From: Kiritimatiellia bacterium
Lineage (GTDB): Bacteria; Verrucomicrobiota; Kiritimatiellia; RFP12; UBA1067
Assembly (NCBI GenBank): GCA_017959645.1
Contig: JAGDAE010000222.1
Location: 1-6,729 of the forward strand
DNA: 6,729 bases
Reading direction: 5' to 3'
The position numbers were made by a program, and so were the translations under genes. The notes under the pieces are model-generated. The model ran no database searches. It was not told the origin of the DNA and was given only the letters and a program-made list of their open reading frames with translations. Positions 6,251 to 6,729 of the stretch are shown here, in pieces. Position 1 is the stretch's first letter. Each line of letters starts with the position of its first letter.

Positions 6251-6729
6251 CGCCCGAACTCCGCCCTCGCGTATATGCCGCTCGGCGCCGGCAGAGCCCT
6301 GCCTTCGAGCAGCATTTCGCCGGTCTCGATCTCCGCCGCCGGGAAAAGCTGCCCGAGAACGTTGCACGCGACCGCCGGCGACAGCCCCGGCGTATGGCTC
6401 GAGAAAAGCACGAACAGCGGCGACGGCGACAGCAAATCGCGAACCAACGCAAGCGTCTCTTTGAGATCGCGTTCGATCTTGTACATTTCGCCTCCCGCGC
6501 CGCGTCCGAACGTCGGCGGGTCGAGGATTATTGCGTCGTATCGGCGGTCGCGCCTGAACTCGCGCTTCATGAACTTGTGCGCGTCGTCGACGATCCAGCG
6601 AATCGGATGTTCGGAAAGTCCGTTGATCTTAGCGTTCTCCCGCGCCCACTCTACCATCCCCTTCGAAGCGTCAAGATGGCAGACCTCGGCCCCGCCGAGC
6701 GCGGCGGCCATGGTCGACCCGCCCGAATA
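6244..6729 (-). CDS. Class I SAM-dependent RNA methyltransferase (COG1092/RlmI-like), 5' end beyond the window
   Basis: The last 161 residues of a Rossmann-fold methyltransferase are present; the frame is open to the right edge, so the N-terminus is missing and the internal Met at 6711 is not the start. YSGGST (visible residues 1-6) is the SAM-binding loop, HLDASKG (18-24) carries the acidic residue for the SAM ribose, DD (48-49) would contact the adenine, and DPPTFGRG (70-77) is the substrate motif IV. This resembles the family of 23S rRNA cytosine methyltransferase RlmI and its unassigned relatives. The SSHTPGLSP segment (110-118) lies where m5C enzymes carry a catalytic Cys, and no Cys is seen there, so the modified base cannot be named. 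The stop overlaps the CLC start by a few bases, which suggests translational coupling. Confidence 0.85.
   Translation of the reverse strand, partial: YSGGSTMAAALGGAEVCHLDASKGMVEWARENAKINGLSEHPIRWIVDDAHKFMKREFRRDRRYDAIILDPPTFGRGAGGEMYKIERDLKETLALVRDLLSPSPLFVLFSSHTPGLSPAVACNVLGQLFPAAEIETGEMLLEGRALPAPSGIYARAEFGRC

Noticed and set aside
6251..6367. N-terminal extension of the CLC protein from ATG at 6367
   Set aside because: The extra 39 residues are Arg/Gly-rich and lie wholly within the methyltransferase gene; the ATG at 6250 has a GGAG and begins before the first membrane helix.

Overview
All supported genes lie on the minus strand, so the window reads right to left: a partial SAM-dependent RNA methyltransferase-like gene (cut at the right edge), a CLC-type chloride transporter or channel, a large secreted protein with three LamG-like jellyroll domains, a 55-residue unknown ORF, hisI (phosphoribosyl-AMP cyclohydrolase), oadG (the small membrane subunit of a sodium-pumping decarboxylase) and a partial oadA-like carboxyltransferase (cut at the left edge). 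The DNA is GC-rich with strong GC preference at third codon positions, which produces many long spurious ORFs on the opposite strand and in other frames.

The organism is probably a Gram-negative bacterium. The large exported protein combines LamG-like jellyrolls with a strand repeat resembling those of autotransporter passengers. That architecture, together with the unusual HisI and the divergent OadA, suggests the PVC superphylum (a Kiritimatiellota, Lentisphaerota or Verrucomicrobiota relative). This is an inference from protein style; no rRNA or other phylogenetic marker is present.

Right block (about 2099-6729): the methyltransferase stop and the CLC start overlap as ATGCTGA, and the CLC stop is 33 bases from the LamG gene, which has its own strong AGGAGG ribosome binding site. 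These three genes look co-transcribed, although no functional link between them is obvious.

Central boundary (about 1834-2098): a short leader with two small hairpins, the 55-residue ORF, a long hairpin (13 paired bases) that ends exactly at that ORF's stop codon, and then an extended -10 promoter (TGATATAAT) driving hisI. No gene-free stretch exceeds 300 bases.

Left block (1-1809): hisI, oadG and oadA are spaced 22 and 42 bases apart and probably form one transcript from the hisI promoter. HisI makes a step of histidine biosynthesis. OadG and OadA would be part of a membrane decarboxylase that couples oxaloacetate (or a related acid) decarboxylation to sodium export; the biotin carrier and the OadB pump subunit are not in the window and would be expected beyond the left edge or elsewhere.

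No RNA gene, insertion sequence, CRISPR array or phage feature was found. The most unusual points are the replaced metal-binding aspartates in HisI, the 13-bp hairpin beside the hisI promoter, the altered selectivity motif of the CLC protein, and the three-domain exported protein.
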